Positions 1-7,870 of a stretch of 64,000 nucleotides of DNA are shown here, in pieces (position 1 is the first letter of the stretch; each line of letters begins with the position of its first letter). The notes below the pieces were generated by a model that was not told where the DNA came from, did no database searches, and worked only from the letters and a program-made list of their open reading frames with translations. Both the position numbers and the translations under genes were made by a program. Source of the DNA: Streptomyces sp. QL37 (GTDB lineage Bacteria; Actinomycetota; Actinomycetes; Streptomycetales; Streptomycetaceae); contig NZ_PTJS01000001.1 in assembly GCF_002941025.1 (NCBI RefSeq), positions 1,798,001 to 1,862,000 of the forward strand, read 5' to 3'.

Positions 1-311
1 GGCGGGAGGGAGTTGAGCGGCATGTCGAGGAGGGTCGTGATGCCTCCCGCCGCAGCTGCGCGGGTGGCGGTCCAGAAGCCCTCCCACTCAGTGCGGCCGG
101 GGTCGTTCACATGGACGTGGGTGTCGACGAGGCCGGGCAGCAGGACGTCGTCCCCGAAGTCCTCGACGTGGGCGCCGCCGGGCACCTCGGTGTCGTACGG
201 CAGGACCGCCTCGATCTCCCCGCCGGCGACGAGGACCGCCGCCGCGCGGGTTCCCTCGGGGGTGACCACGCGCGTCGAGCGGAGTACCTGCTTCTTGTCC
301 ACTCCGGACAC
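1..311 (-). CDS. allB: allantoinase, N-terminal part (runs off the left edge)
   Basis: Cytosolic amidohydrolase that opens the hydantoin ring of allantoin to give allantoate. About 103 N-terminal residues are in the window. After a short beta-sandwich segment ([15 protein letters not shown]) comes [20 protein letters not shown], which carries the HxH metal-binding pair and the [10 protein letters not shown] signature of allantoinases, then [21 protein letters not shown] chose the GTG at 311 because GAGGAG lies five bases upstream; GTG at 302 is the alternative. A 17-bp palindrome (331-347) sits 20 bp upstream and a sigma70-type promoter overlaps it. It is divergent from the IclR regulator gene. 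The family assignment is firm; the rest of the gene is outside the window. Confidence 0.93.
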   Translation of the reverse strand, partial: MSGVDKKQVLRSTRVVTPEGTRAAAVLVAGGEIEAVLPYDTEVPGGAHVEDFGDDVLLPGLVDTHVHVNDPGRTEWEGFWTATRAAAAGGITTLLDMPLNSLP

Positions 312-330
312 CTGTGCTCCTCACGCAGAC

Positions 331-347
331 TTCAACGATTTGTTGAA
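331..347. promoter_or_regulatory. class A operator in the allB promoter
   Basis: TTCAACGATTTGTTGAA, a perfect 6-5-6 palindrome. The same element occurs at 2851-2867, 22252-22268 and 32411-32427, always in front of a urate/allantoin/glyoxylate gene. Here it lies just downstream of a likely -10, so a bound repressor would block initiation or escape. Confidence 0.8.
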
Positions 348-349
348 GG

Positions 350-378
350 AGTCTTCACTCGGGAAAGCGGCCCGTCAA
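350..378 (-). promoter_or_regulatory. predicted promoter of allB
   Basis: On the minus strand a TTGACG -35 (373-378) is followed after 17 bp by AAGACT (350-355). The -10 is imperfect but the spacing is ideal and the class A operator begins immediately downstream, at about the transcription start. Confidence 0.5.
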
Positions 379-454
379 GACCCCTCCCGCCCCTCGGGCT
401 CACCCTTGGACGGGCCAGTGGACCACCCGTGAAGCCGATTGGACATTTCCACGA

Positions 455-482
455 AGTAAAAGTTCATTTTCGACAGGCGGAA
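455..482. promoter_or_regulatory. class B operator-like element upstream of the IclR gene
   Basis: The inner part TTTTCGACAGGCGGAAC and an AGTAAAAG box 12 bp before it match, at the same spacing, the elements in front of hyi (30479-30506) and gcl (37095-37122). This copy is the least conserved, about half of 28 positions matching the gcl copy. A TAGAAT hexamer (485-490) just downstream could be the -10 of the regulator gene. The rest of the 345-bp allB/iclR spacer holds no gene that I can recognise. Confidence 0.45.
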
Positions 483-656
483 CGTAGAATAGACCAGGAG
501 CGGCACCACCGCGCTTCGGGCCGAACGCGGCCCGGAACGCCGACACCAGGACAAAACAGGTCCTGACCGGCAAGGACGCCGCACCGGGAGCAGTGGGCCG
601 ATCGGGAACAGCCCGGTAGGCTGCTGCCTTGCCTCCGCTTCGAAAGGACCGTTGAC

Positions 657-1460
657 GTGCCGCCGTCCCACGCCAGCACATCCGACTCCAAGCCCGCCGG
701 TCCCAGCGGCGGCGTGCAGTCCCTCGAACGCGCCTTCGATCTACTGGAGCGCATGGCGGACGCCGGGGGCGAGGTCGGCCTCAGCGAGCTCTCCGCGAGC
801 AGCGGGCTCCCCCTCCCGACCATCCACCGGCTGATGCGCACCCTGGTCGTCTGCGGCTACGTACGCCAGCAGCCCAACCGGCGCTACGCGCTGGGCCCCC
901 GCCTGATCCGCCTCGGCGAGTCCTCGGCCCGCCTGCTGGGCACATGGGCGCGGCCCTACCTCCAGCGGCTGGTCGAGGAGACCGGCGAGACGGCCAACAT
1001 GGCGCTGCTCGACGGGGACGAGATCGTGTACGTCGCCCAGGTGCCCTCGAAACACTCGATGCGGATGTTCACCGAGGTCGGCAGGCGGGTGCTCCCCCAC
1101 TCCACCGGTGTGGGCAAGGCCCTTCTCGCGGACACCCCGGCGGACGAGGTGCGCGCCCTGCTGGCCCGTACGGGCATGCCGGCGGCCACCGAGAAGACGA
1201 TCACCACTCCGGACGGCTTCCTCGACGCGCTCGAACAGGTGCGGAGGGCGGGCTACGCGGTGGACGACAACGAGCAGGAGATCGGGGTCCGCTGCCTCGC
1301 GGTCTCGGTGCCGGACTCCCCCACATCGGCGGCCATCTCCATCTCGGGGCCCGCCGGCCGGGTGACGGAGACGGCGACCGAGCGGATCGTGCCGATCCTC
1401 CAGCAGATCGCGAAGGAGCTCTCGGAGGCGCTGGCCAGCAGCGGCGGCACGACGGGCTGA
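657..1460 (+). CDS. allR: IclR-family transcriptional regulator of allantoin/glyoxylate genes
   Basis: 267 residues, the usual IclR length. Residues ~21-85 form the winged helix (ALERAFDLLERMADAGGEV region, with LSELSASSGLPLPTIHRLMR as the recognition part); residues ~95-260 form the ligand-binding IclR domain, including MRMFTEVGRRVLPHSTGVGK and the DNEQEIGVRCLAVSV segment. The GTG start at 657 has AAAGGA seven bases upstream. It lies between allantoinase and malate synthase, as the regulator AllR does in Streptomyces coelicolor, where AllR represses the allantoin genes with glyoxylate or allantoate as likely effector. Family assignment is firm; the name rests on context. Which of the two operator families it binds cannot be read from sequence. 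Confidence 0.85.
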   Translation: MPPSHASTSDSKPAGPSGGVQSLERAFDLLERMADAGGEVGLSELSASSGLPLPTIHRLMRTLVVCGYVRQQPNRRYALGPRLIRLGESSARLLGTWARPYLQRLVEETGETANMALLDGDEIVYVAQVPSKHSMRMFTEVGRRVLPHSTGVGKALLADTPADEVRALLARTGMPAATEKTITTPDGFLDALEQVRRAGYAVDDNEQEIGVRCLAVSVPDSPTSAAISISGPAGRVTETATERIVPILQQIAKELSEALASSGGTTG

Positions 1461-1663
1461 ACCTCTCAGGGCGGCGCCTCGGACCGGGGTGGGCACCGAG
1501 AGCCGCCCGTCCTCCATGCCCACCGTGATGTCCGCCCGGTCCAGGTGCGCCCGGTCACCCCCGGCACACGCCGTCACCGGGCCCGGCCTCCGCTCACGCA
1601 CCTCGGCCGTGGCCTGCGGCGCGCCGACTCGGACCACCGCTGACGAAACAGGCGCCCCTGCCG

Positions 1664-1984
1664 TCACGGGTGGCGGCGCGGCGGCTCCCCGAAGAGCTCG
1701 ACGGCGACCCGTACGTCCCGGAGCCCCGGTGCCAGCGCGCTGACCGAACCGATCGCCCCCGCGACCAGCAGCAGCGAACGGCGCAGCCTGGGCACCTCGG
1801 GCCTCCCGCTGACCGCCATGGCGTCCAGCGCGGCCAGCTCGTCCTCGGCGATACCCCGGTCCGGGAACTCGGCGGGATGTCCGGCGAGTTCCCGGCGGAG
1901 CCGGGAGACGGCCGTACGCAGCTCCGTCACCCTCGGGTCCTCGCCGCTCCCGGTCAACCGCTCCTGCCCCACGCTTCGCAACAA
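1664..1984 (-). CDS. small conserved protein, DUF5955-like
   Basis: 106 residues, no signal peptide. An N-terminal coiled-coil-like helix (VTELRTAVSRLRRELAG) is followed by EDELAALDAM and by RLRRSLLLVAGAIGSVSALAPGL, then a conserved tail VRVAVELFGEPPRR. I recognise it as one of the short Streptomyces proteins of the DUF5955 type, function unknown. The TTG start at 1984 is chosen because GAGGGGGAG lies four to five bases upstream; the GTG of VGQERL is an alternative. It is convergent with the IclR gene, and 200 bp between them show nothing definite. Confidence 0.6.
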   Translation of the reverse strand: MLRSVGQERLTGSGEDPRVTELRTAVSRLRRELAGHPAEFPDRGIAEDELAALDAMAVSGRPEVPRLRRSLLLVAGAIGSVSALAPGLRDVRVAVELFGEPPRRHP

Positions 1985-2175
1985 AGCACTCCCCCTCGCA
2001 CATCATTGTGCCGGTGTGTCGACCTGACCCCGGACGGCGGTCAAGTGCCCGGGGTCGTCCGCAAGTTAACGCCACCGAAGGTGACGTGCGCCACTGTGCG
2101 GACAAGGAATCAGGGTACCTCCGGGGTATGACAGCCACTCCGCCGGTACGCATGGCTCAGTGGTATCCAGGGCAC

Positions 2176-2781
2176 ATGGCTCACACACAACCGATCCCCG
2201 TAATCGCCGGAGTGCTGCTCGCCGCCGGCGGCGGCCGTCGCCTCGGCGGCCGGCCGAAGGCCCTGCTGGAACACCGCGGCCGTCCCCTGGTCGAGCACGC
2301 GGTGCGGTCGCTGCGCAACGGCGGGTGCGGACCTGTCCGAGTCGTCCTGGGTGCGGCGGCCGAGGAGGTGCGGGCTCTGGCGGACCTCTCGGCGTGCGCG
2401 GTGACGGTGAACCCGTCGTGGGAGGAGGGGATGGGCTCATCACTCCGGGCCGGCCTGGGCGCCCTCGCGGGTTCGGACGTGGACGCGGCCCTCGTGCTCC
2501 TGGTCGACCAGCCGGGGATCGGGGCGGAGGCGGTGGCGCGCGTGCGCTCGGCGTACCGCTCCCGGGCATCGCTGGCGGCCGCCGTGTACGACGGGGAACG
2601 CGGCCACCCCGTGCTGTTCGGGGCCGACCGGTGGGCGGACATCTCCGCGGCCGCGGTCGGCGACCAGGGCGCGCGGGCGTACCTGCGGGCGCATCGCGAT
2701 GCGATCACGCTCGTCGAGTGTTCCGATGTGGCTCAGGCGTACGACATCGACACGGCGGAGGACCTGACGCGCCTGGAGTGA
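2176..2781 (+). CDS. MobA/MocA-like nucleotidyltransferase
   Basis: About 201 residues. The N-terminus IAGVLLAAGGGRRLGGRPKA is the nucleotide-binding signature (LAAGxxxRxGxxK) of the MobA/CTP-transferase superfamily, and VLLVDQPGI is the central acidic metal-binding motif; GERGHPVLFG and DIDTAEDLTRLE close the fold as in molybdenum-cofactor cytidylyl/guanylyltransferases (CoxI/MocA type). Such enzymes often serve xanthine dehydrogenase maturation, which would fit a purine island, but no dehydrogenase is in the window. The start is uncertain: ATG at 2128, 2152 or 2176 are all in frame with weak ribosome sites; the conserved domain starts just after 2176. Confidence 0.75.
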   Translation: MAHTQPIPVIAGVLLAAGGGRRLGGRPKALLEHRGRPLVEHAVRSLRNGGCGPVRVVLGAAAEEVRALADLSACAVTVNPSWEEGMGSSLRAGLGALAGSDVDAALVLLVDQPGIGAEAVARVRSAYRSRASLAAAVYDGERGHPVLFGADRWADISAAAVGDQGARAYLRAHRDAITLVECSDVAQAYDIDTAEDLTRLE

Positions 2782-2850
2782 ACGGACCGTACCGGACCTG
2801 GCACGCCGCGCCACCGGACCCGCACGTCTGTCGACCCGGAGAATCTCGAC

Positions 2851-2867
2851 ATCAACAAACCATTGAA
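2851..2867. promoter_or_regulatory. class A operator upstream of aceB
   Basis: ATCAACAAACCATTGAA, one end degenerate compared with the other copies. It overlaps the -35 hexamer of the promoter at 2863-2891, as expected for a repressor site. Confidence 0.75.
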
Positions 2868-2891
2868 CTTCCACCATGAGGAAACTAATAT
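2863..2891 (+). promoter_or_regulatory. predicted aceB promoter
   Basis: TTGAAC (2863-2868), a 17-bp spacer and TAATAT (2886-2891) make a very good vegetative promoter for this genus, about 150 bp before the aceB start. Its -35 shares bases with the class A operator. Confidence 0.7.
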
Positions 2892-3036
2892 CCACTGATC
2901 AGAAGCCCATGGTTCCGCTTCCGGTTCCTCGGCGGTACCCATGGCCGTATCTCGGAGCCCTGGCACCCCGTGCCGTCCCGGGCGACCCGGCGGCCGTGGG
3001 CTGCCGCCGCACCACCCGCTGAAGGAGTGACAGCTC

Positions 3037-4656
3037 ATGTCCGCACCAGCGCCGTCCCCGCTGGCCATCGTCGACGCCGAGCCCCTGCCGAGGCAGGACG
3101 AGGTCCTGACCGATGCGGCCCTCGCGTTCGTGGCCGAGCTCCACCGGCGGTTCACGCCCCGGCGTGACGAGCTGCTCGCCCGCCGAGGTGAGCGCCGCGC
3201 CGAGATCGCCCGCACCTCCACACTGGACTTCCTGCCGGAGACGGAAGCAGTCCGTGTGGACGACACCTGGAAGGTCGCCCCGGCCCCGGCCGCGCTGGAC
3301 GACCGCCGGGTGGAGATCACCGGTCCGACCGACCGCAAGATGACCATCAACGCCCTGAACTCGGGCGCCAAGGTCTGGCTCGCCGACTTCGAGGACGCGT
3401 CCGCCCCCACGTGGGAGAACGTGATCACCGGCCAGCTCAACCTGATCGACGCGTACACCCGGAACATCGACTTCACCGACCCGAAGTCGGGCAAGTCGTA
3501 CGCCCTCAAGCCCGCCGAGGAGCTCGCGACCGTCGTCACGCGCCCGCGTGGCTGGCACCTGGACGAGCGCCACCTCCAGCTCGACGGCACCCCGGTGCCC
3601 GGCGCGCTGGTCGACTTCGGCCTCTACTTCTTCCACAACGCGCAGCGCCTGATCGACCTCGGCAAGGGCCCGTACTTCTACCTGCCGAAGACGGAGTCGC
3701 ATCTGGAGGCCCGCCTCTGGAACGAGATCTTCGTCTTCGCCCAGGACTACGTCGGCATCCCGCAGGGAACGGTCCGCGCGACCGTCCTGATCGAGACGAT
3801 CACCGCCGCGTACGAGATGGAGGAGATCCTCTACGAGCTCCGCGACCACGCCTCCGGGCTGAACGCGGGCCGCTGGGACTACCTCTTCTCCATCGTCAAG
3901 AACTTCCGCGACGGCGGCTCGAAGTTCGTCCTGCCGGACCGCAACCTGGTCACGATGACCGCCCCGTTCATGCGGGCGTACACCGAACTCCTGGTCCGCA
4001 CCTGCCACAAGCGCGGCGCGCACGCCATCGGCGGCATGGCGGCGTTCATCCCGTCGAGGCGGGACGCCGAGGTCAACAAGGTGGCCTTCGAGAAGGTCAA
4101 GGCGGACAAGGACCGCGAGGCGAACGACGGCTTCGACGGCTCCTGGGTGGCCCACCCGGACCTGGTCCCGATCGCGATGGAGTCCTTCGACGCGGTCCTG
4201 GGCACCAAGCCGAACCAGAAGGACCGCCTGCGCGAGGACGTCTCGGTGGCGGCCGGCGACCTGATCGCCATCGACACGCTGGACGCGAAGCCCTCGTACG
4301 ACGGCCTGCGCAACGCGGTCGCGGTGGGCATCCGCTACATCGAGGCGTGGCTGCGGGGCATGGGCGCGGTCGCCATCTTCAACCTGATGGAGGACGCGGC
4401 CACCGCCGAGATCTCGCGCTCGCAGATCTGGCAGTGGATCAACGCGGACGTGGTCTTCGAGAACGGCGAGCACGCCACCGCGGACCTGGCCCGCAAGGTC
4501 GCCGCCGAGGAACTGGCCGCGATCCGCGCGGAGGTCGGCGACGAGACCTTCGAGTCCGGCAAGTGGCAGCAGGCCCACGACCTGCTGCTCCAGGTCTCGC
4601 TGGACCAGGACTACGCGGACTTCCTGACGCTGCCGGCGTACGAGCAGCTGGGCTGA
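3037..4656 (+). CDS. aceB: malate synthase A
   Basis: 539 residues, normal for isoform A. It condenses glyoxylate with acetyl-CoA to malate, the glyoxylate exit of allantoin breakdown or of the glyoxylate shunt. Recognisable family blocks include VEITGPTDRKMTINALNSGA and VWLADFEDASAPTWEN (residues ~90-130), a GLNAGRWDYLFS block with the catalytic arginine (~285) and the C-terminal FNLMEDAATAEISRSQIWQW (~450). ATG at 3037 has AAGGAG at good distance. A class A operator overlaps its promoter, so it should be induced with the purine genes rather than only on acetate. A strong terminator follows at 4669-4712. Confidence 0.96.
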   Translation: MSAPAPSPLAIVDAEPLPRQDEVLTDAALAFVAELHRRFTPRRDELLARRGERRAEIARTSTLDFLPETEAVRVDDTWKVAPAPAALDDRRVEITGPTDRKMTINALNSGAKVWLADFEDASAPTWENVITGQLNLIDAYTRNIDFTDPKSGKSYALKPAEELATVVTRPRGWHLDERHLQLDGTPVPGALVDFGLYFFHNAQRLIDLGKGPYFYLPKTESHLEARLWNEIFVFAQDYVGIPQGTVRATVLIETITAAYEMEEILYELRDHASGLNAGRWDYLFSIVKNFRDGGSKFVLPDRNLVTMTAPFMRAYTELLVRTCHKRGAHAIGGMAAFIPSRRDAEVNKVAFEKVKADKDREANDGFDGSWVAHPDLVPIAMESFDAVLGTKPNQKDRLREDVSVAAGDLIAIDTLDAKPSYDGLRNAVAVGIRYIEAWLRGMGAVAIFNLMEDAATAEISRSQIWQWINADVVFENGEHATADLARKVAAEELAAIRAEVGDETFESGKWQQAHDLLLQVSLDQDYADFLTLPAYEQLG

Positions 4657-4668
4657 CCGCACCCCCGA

Positions 4669-4712
4669 GAAGCGCCGCACCCCGCGTCCACCGCGCCGGG
4701 GTGCGGCGCTTC
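4669..4712 (+). terminator. aceB terminator
   Basis: A perfect 16-bp stem (GAAGCGCCGCACCCCG and its complement) with a 12-nt loop starts 13 bp after the aceB stop. There is no U-run, as is usual in streptomycetes. Confidence 0.75.
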
Positions 4713-4776
4713 CGCATGCCGGGAATCCCCTGGCGCCCCGCAGCGCGTCCACCGGCGAACACGCCGGGGCGAGGCC

Positions 4777-5129
4777 CTACCGCGGCTCCTCGTGCCGGGC
4801 GAACGCGGCGATCAGGTCCTGCGCCGTAGTGCCGTCGGAGCCGGCCCCGTGGCCCTCGCTCACCCCCGGCACCCGGTCCCACCGGTGCCCGACGTGCAGG
4901 GTGTGGAGGGTGCGCAGGACCGGCGCGGCGCCGCCGTCGGTCACCAGAGCGGTGAGCTCTGGCGCCCACCCCTCGAACTCCCGGGCGATCCGCGAGGTGG
5001 CCGCTGCGGAATCGGTGAGATCGACGGCCTCGAACCACTCCTGCGGCTCCACGAGCCCCACCTAGGCACCAGCGTGGCGCCCTTCTCCCGGTGGGCGAAG
5101 ACCTCCCTGGCTCGAGAACAGATGCACAC
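4777..5129 (-). pseudogene. remnant of a TetX-like FAD-dependent monooxygenase
   Basis: Two reading frames carry consecutive pieces of the same family. On the minus strand 5105-5070 reads EVFAHREKGATL, matching the FAHRE segment of TetX-like hydroxylases; after a frame change near 5061-5070 the next frame reads EPQEWFEAVDLTDSAAATSR, then REFEGWAPELTALVTDGGAA and LHVGHRWDRVPGV. In intact enzymes that last block continues into the GDAAH FAD-binding motif; here it is missing and the frame jumps to a short tail TTAQDLIAAFARHEEPR. The whole FAD-binding N-terminus is also absent. A dead gene with frameshift and internal deletion is the simplest reading. Confidence 0.65.
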
Positions 5130-5235
5130 ATGCGTGCACGCTCACCGCCGCCGACCGACACACCACCGCACCATCCCCGGCCTTCGGGCGCGGCGGTGGC
5201 CCACGAGCCGCACGCCGAAGCGTTCACCCTCAATT

Positions 5236-5369
5236 CATTGCAACACCTCAAGGGTCACCTCGTTGCATTAGACTCAAGACCATTGCAACGAAATACCTCC
5301 CCTCACCTGCAATATCAGGGTTAGGACGCAACAAGCTTGTTGCCAACACAATGAACGCAACGTAGCGTT
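5236..5369. promoter_or_regulatory. cluster of TTGCAAC repeats and palindromes upstream of the DUF4097 gene
   Basis: CATTGCAAC occurs twice exactly 45 bp apart (5236-5244, 5281-5289); GTTGCA at 5262-5267 with TGCAAC at 5284-5289 makes an inverted pair. A perfect 16-bp palindrome GCAACAAGCTTGTTGC follows at 5328-5343 and AACGC-N6-GCGTT at 5354-5369. Such dense symmetric half-sites suggest operators of a dimeric repressor (TetR or PadR type). No regulator gene is adjacent. The remainder of the 5130-5427 gap shows nothing else. Confidence 0.55.
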
Positions 5370-5427
5370 TCACTCATCGGAAACAGCGAGGCCCACAGGC
5401 CACGCACCACGGATGAAGGAGCTCACG

Positions 5428-6099
5428 ATGCAGAAGTTCGACACCCCCACCACGGTCTCCGCCCTCGTGGACATCCCCGCCGGCCGCATCCGGATCATCG
5501 CCGCGGACCGGAACGACACCACGGTCGAGGTCCTCCCCGCGGACACCACCAGGAGCCGCGACCTGAAAGCCGCCGAACGCACCACGGTCGACTACAGCGA
5601 CGGCATCCTGCGGATCGAGGCCCCGCCCGCGAAGAACTCCGTCCTCGGCAGCTCCGGATCACTCGAAGTGACCATCCAACTGCCCACCGGCTCCCACATC
5701 GAGGCCAGGACCGCCGCCGCCGACATCCGCGGCGTCGGACGACTCGGCGACGTCACCTTCGACGGCGCCCAGGGCACCGTCAAGCTCGACGAGACCGCCA
5801 GCGCCCACCTCACCCTCCTCGACGGCGACATCACCCTCGGCCGCCTGGGCGGACCCGCGCAGATCAGCACCCACAAGGGCGACATCAACATCACCGAAGC
5901 CCTTCACGGCACCGTCGAACTACGCACCCAGCAGGGCGAGATCACCGTCGGCGCCGCCCGCGGAGTCTCCGCCTCCCTCGACGCCGGCACCACCTACGGC
6001 CGCATCCTCAACACACTCCGCAACACCGACGGCGCCACCGCCGGCCTCGCCATCCACGCCACCACCGCCTACGGCGACATCACCGCCCGCAGCGTGTAA
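5428..6099 (+). CDS. DUF4097-family beta-strand repeat protein
   Basis: 223 residues, no signal peptide or membrane segment. It is built of short alternating strands (GSLEVTIQLPTGSHIEARTA, DITLGRLGGPAQISTHKGDI, TTYGRILNTL, TTAYGDITARSV) that fit the DUF4097 right-handed beta-solenoid fold. Function is unknown; in Streptomyces such genes usually sit beside an HTH regulator and sometimes a FAD monooxygenase, and the dead monooxygenase upstream may be what is left of that arrangement. ATG at 5428 is preferred over 5413 because GAAGGAG lies seven bases before it. Upstream DNA is crowded with TTGCAAC repeats. Confidence 0.75.
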   Translation: MQKFDTPTTVSALVDIPAGRIRIIAADRNDTTVEVLPADTTRSRDLKAAERTTVDYSDGILRIEAPPAKNSVLGSSGSLEVTIQLPTGSHIEARTAAADIRGVGRLGDVTFDGAQGTVKLDETASAHLTLLDGDITLGRLGGPAQISTHKGDINITEALHGTVELRTQQGEITVGAARGVSASLDAGTTYGRILNTLRNTDGATAGLAIHATTAYGDITARSV

Positions 6100-6164
6100 G
6101 AGAGCCGTCCGCCGTCATCCCGTCCGTTCAGCCGAATTCCGGAACAACCCGAGGGAGCACCACC

Positions 6165-7292
6165 ATGTCCATCACTCCTACCGACCGGGACCGACCCGAA
6201 CTGCAGGAGATCATCGAGGAGATGGCCGAGTCCGGCTTCACCGGGGTGACGATGCGCGTGCACGACGAGCGGGGCGAGTGGGTCGGCAGCGCCGGGGTGC
6301 GCGAACTGGGCGGGACCGCGCAGCCGCCGGCCGACGGGCACGTCCGGATCGGCAGCAACACCAAGACCTTCACCGCGACCGTCGTACTGCGACTCGTGGC
6401 CGAGGGCCTGATCGCGCTCGACGCCCCGGTGGCCGACCACCTGCCCGGGTTCGCACTGGACCCGGCGATCACGGTGCGGATGCTGCTCCAGCACACCAGC
6501 GGGGTGTTCAACTTCACCGGCGAGTACTACGACGACGGGACGTACGCGCCGGGGATACCCGCCACGACCGCGGGCCAGGAGTGGGTGGACGACCGGTTCA
6601 AGACCTACCGGCCGGAAGAGCTGGTCCGGCTGGCGCTGTCCAAGCCGGCGCGGTTCGAGCCCGGGACGGACTGGAGCTACTCCAACACCAACTACGTGCT
6701 GGCCAGGCTTCTCGTCGAGAGGGTCACCGGCAACTCGCTCGCCGAGGAGATGCGGCGGCTGATCCTGGAGCCGCTCGGGCTGTCGGGCACCATCCTGCCG
6801 GAGACCGGCCCGGAGATCCCCGAACCGCACACCCATGCCTACTACCGGTACGAGGAGGACGGCCGGCAGAAGACGGTCGACGTCACCCGCCAGAACCCGT
6901 CCTGGATCTCCACCGGCGGAGACATGATCTCGACAACCCGGGACCTCCACACATTCATCTCCGCGCTGCTGGGCGGCAAGCTCCTGCCGGCCCCGCTGCT
7001 GGGCGAGATGTGCAGCCCACATCCCAAGGCCGGCTACGGCCTGGGGGTGTTCGTGCAGGAGGCGGGCGGGGACGGCGGTACGGTCATCACCCACAACGGC
7101 GGTATGGCGGGCCACGCGGCGCTGATGTACAGCACACCCGACGGCAGCAGGACGCTGACCGCCGCGTTGAACTACGTCGACGACGCCGAACTGTCCATGG
7201 CGGAGCCGTTCCAGAAGGCGACGCAGAGGCTGGTCACGGAGGTGTTCGGCGGCGGGCGGGCCGGTTCCGACGGTGCCAGGGGCCAAGAATGA
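6165..7292 (+). CDS. serine hydrolase, beta-lactamase/DD-peptidase family (class C fold)
   Basis: 375 residues. The three active-site motifs of penicillin-recognising serine hydrolases are present: SNTK (SxxK, ~residue 62), YSNTN (YxN, ~172) and HNGG (HxG-type, ~308). It resembles Streptomyces R61-type DD-carboxypeptidases and esterases of the beta-lactamase family, but there is no obvious export signal, so a cytoplasmic esterase or peptidase is possible. RBS GAGGGAG precedes ATG 6165. Its stop overlaps the next start (ATGA), so the VWA-like fragment is probably translationally coupled. Confidence 0.85.
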   Translation: MSITPTDRDRPELQEIIEEMAESGFTGVTMRVHDERGEWVGSAGVRELGGTAQPPADGHVRIGSNTKTFTATVVLRLVAEGLIALDAPVADHLPGFALDPAITVRMLLQHTSGVFNFTGEYYDDGTYAPGIPATTAGQEWVDDRFKTYRPEELVRLALSKPARFEPGTDWSYSNTNYVLARLLVERVTGNSLAEEMRRLILEPLGLSGTILPETGPEIPEPHTHAYYRYEEDGRQKTVDVTRQNPSWISTGGDMISTTRDLHTFISALLGGKLLPAPLLGEMCSPHPKAGYGLGVFVQEAGGDGGTVITHNGGMAGHAALMYSTPDGSRTLTAALNYVDDAELSMAEPFQKATQRLVTEVFGGGRAGSDGARGQE

Positions 7293-7648
7293 ACGCGGGA
7301 CAGCGACACGTCGACGTCCAACTGCCCGAAGGATCATGGTGGGACCGGGAGGTCATCACCTGGGACGCCGGTGAGTTCCGTCCGGCGGGCGAGGCGGAGA
7401 TCGCCGCCGCGCTCGCCGAGGTCACCGGTGTGCTGCGCGAGGTGGGGATCCAGGGCAACCGGGTCACGGTCCTGGCCCGCGACGCCGATGTCCAGGCCGT
7501 CTCCCGGGTGACGTCCGCCGAGCAGGTCACCCTCGGCGGCGGCAGAGGCACGGACATGCGGGTCGGGATCGCGACGGCGCTGGAGGGGCGCGAACGCCCG
7601 TACTCGATAAGCGTCCTGACGGGCCGTCATGCGCCGTGGCCGGAATAG
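7289..7648 (+). CDS. orphan VWA-like (DUF2201 C-terminal) fragment
   Basis: 119 residues. The second half, AAALAEVTGVLREVG, NRVTVLARDADVQAVSRVTS and VTLGGGRGTDMRVGIATAL, ending SVLTGRHAPWPE, is the C-terminal VWA-like domain of DUF2201 proteins, where the usual ending is a VLTDG-TPWP block. The metal-site DxSGS motif that should precede it is not present; the N-terminus (SWWDREVITWDAGEF) does not look like the family. It overlaps the stop of the serine hydrolase by ATGA. It may be a decayed gene or a short repurposed protein; the ATGA coupling suggests it is still translated. Confidence 0.55.
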   Translation: MNAGQRHVDVQLPEGSWWDREVITWDAGEFRPAGEAEIAAALAEVTGVLREVGIQGNRVTVLARDADVQAVSRVTSAEQVTLGGGRGTDMRVGIATALEGRERPYSISVLTGRHAPWPE

Positions 7649-7870
7649 ATCCCGGCGCGCCGGGACATCGCCGCCCTCATAGGCCCGTCCGCACCGGCCG
7701 CTCCCCCGAGGGTCGGGACGGTACGCGTCACGGGCTGAGCCCAGGGGTGCCGCAGCGAACCGCAATCCGTCTGGGCACCGTGCCGCGGAAGATGAGTGCG
7801 GCTACTCAGGCTCCGGGCGTCCCCGCGGCCGACGATGGGGATCAACATCGCCGAGCTCAGGAGTCCGGAC

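Noticed and set aside
7651..7665. GC palindrome after the VWA-like gene as terminator
   Set aside because: The arms meet with no room for a loop, so it is not a convincing hairpin.
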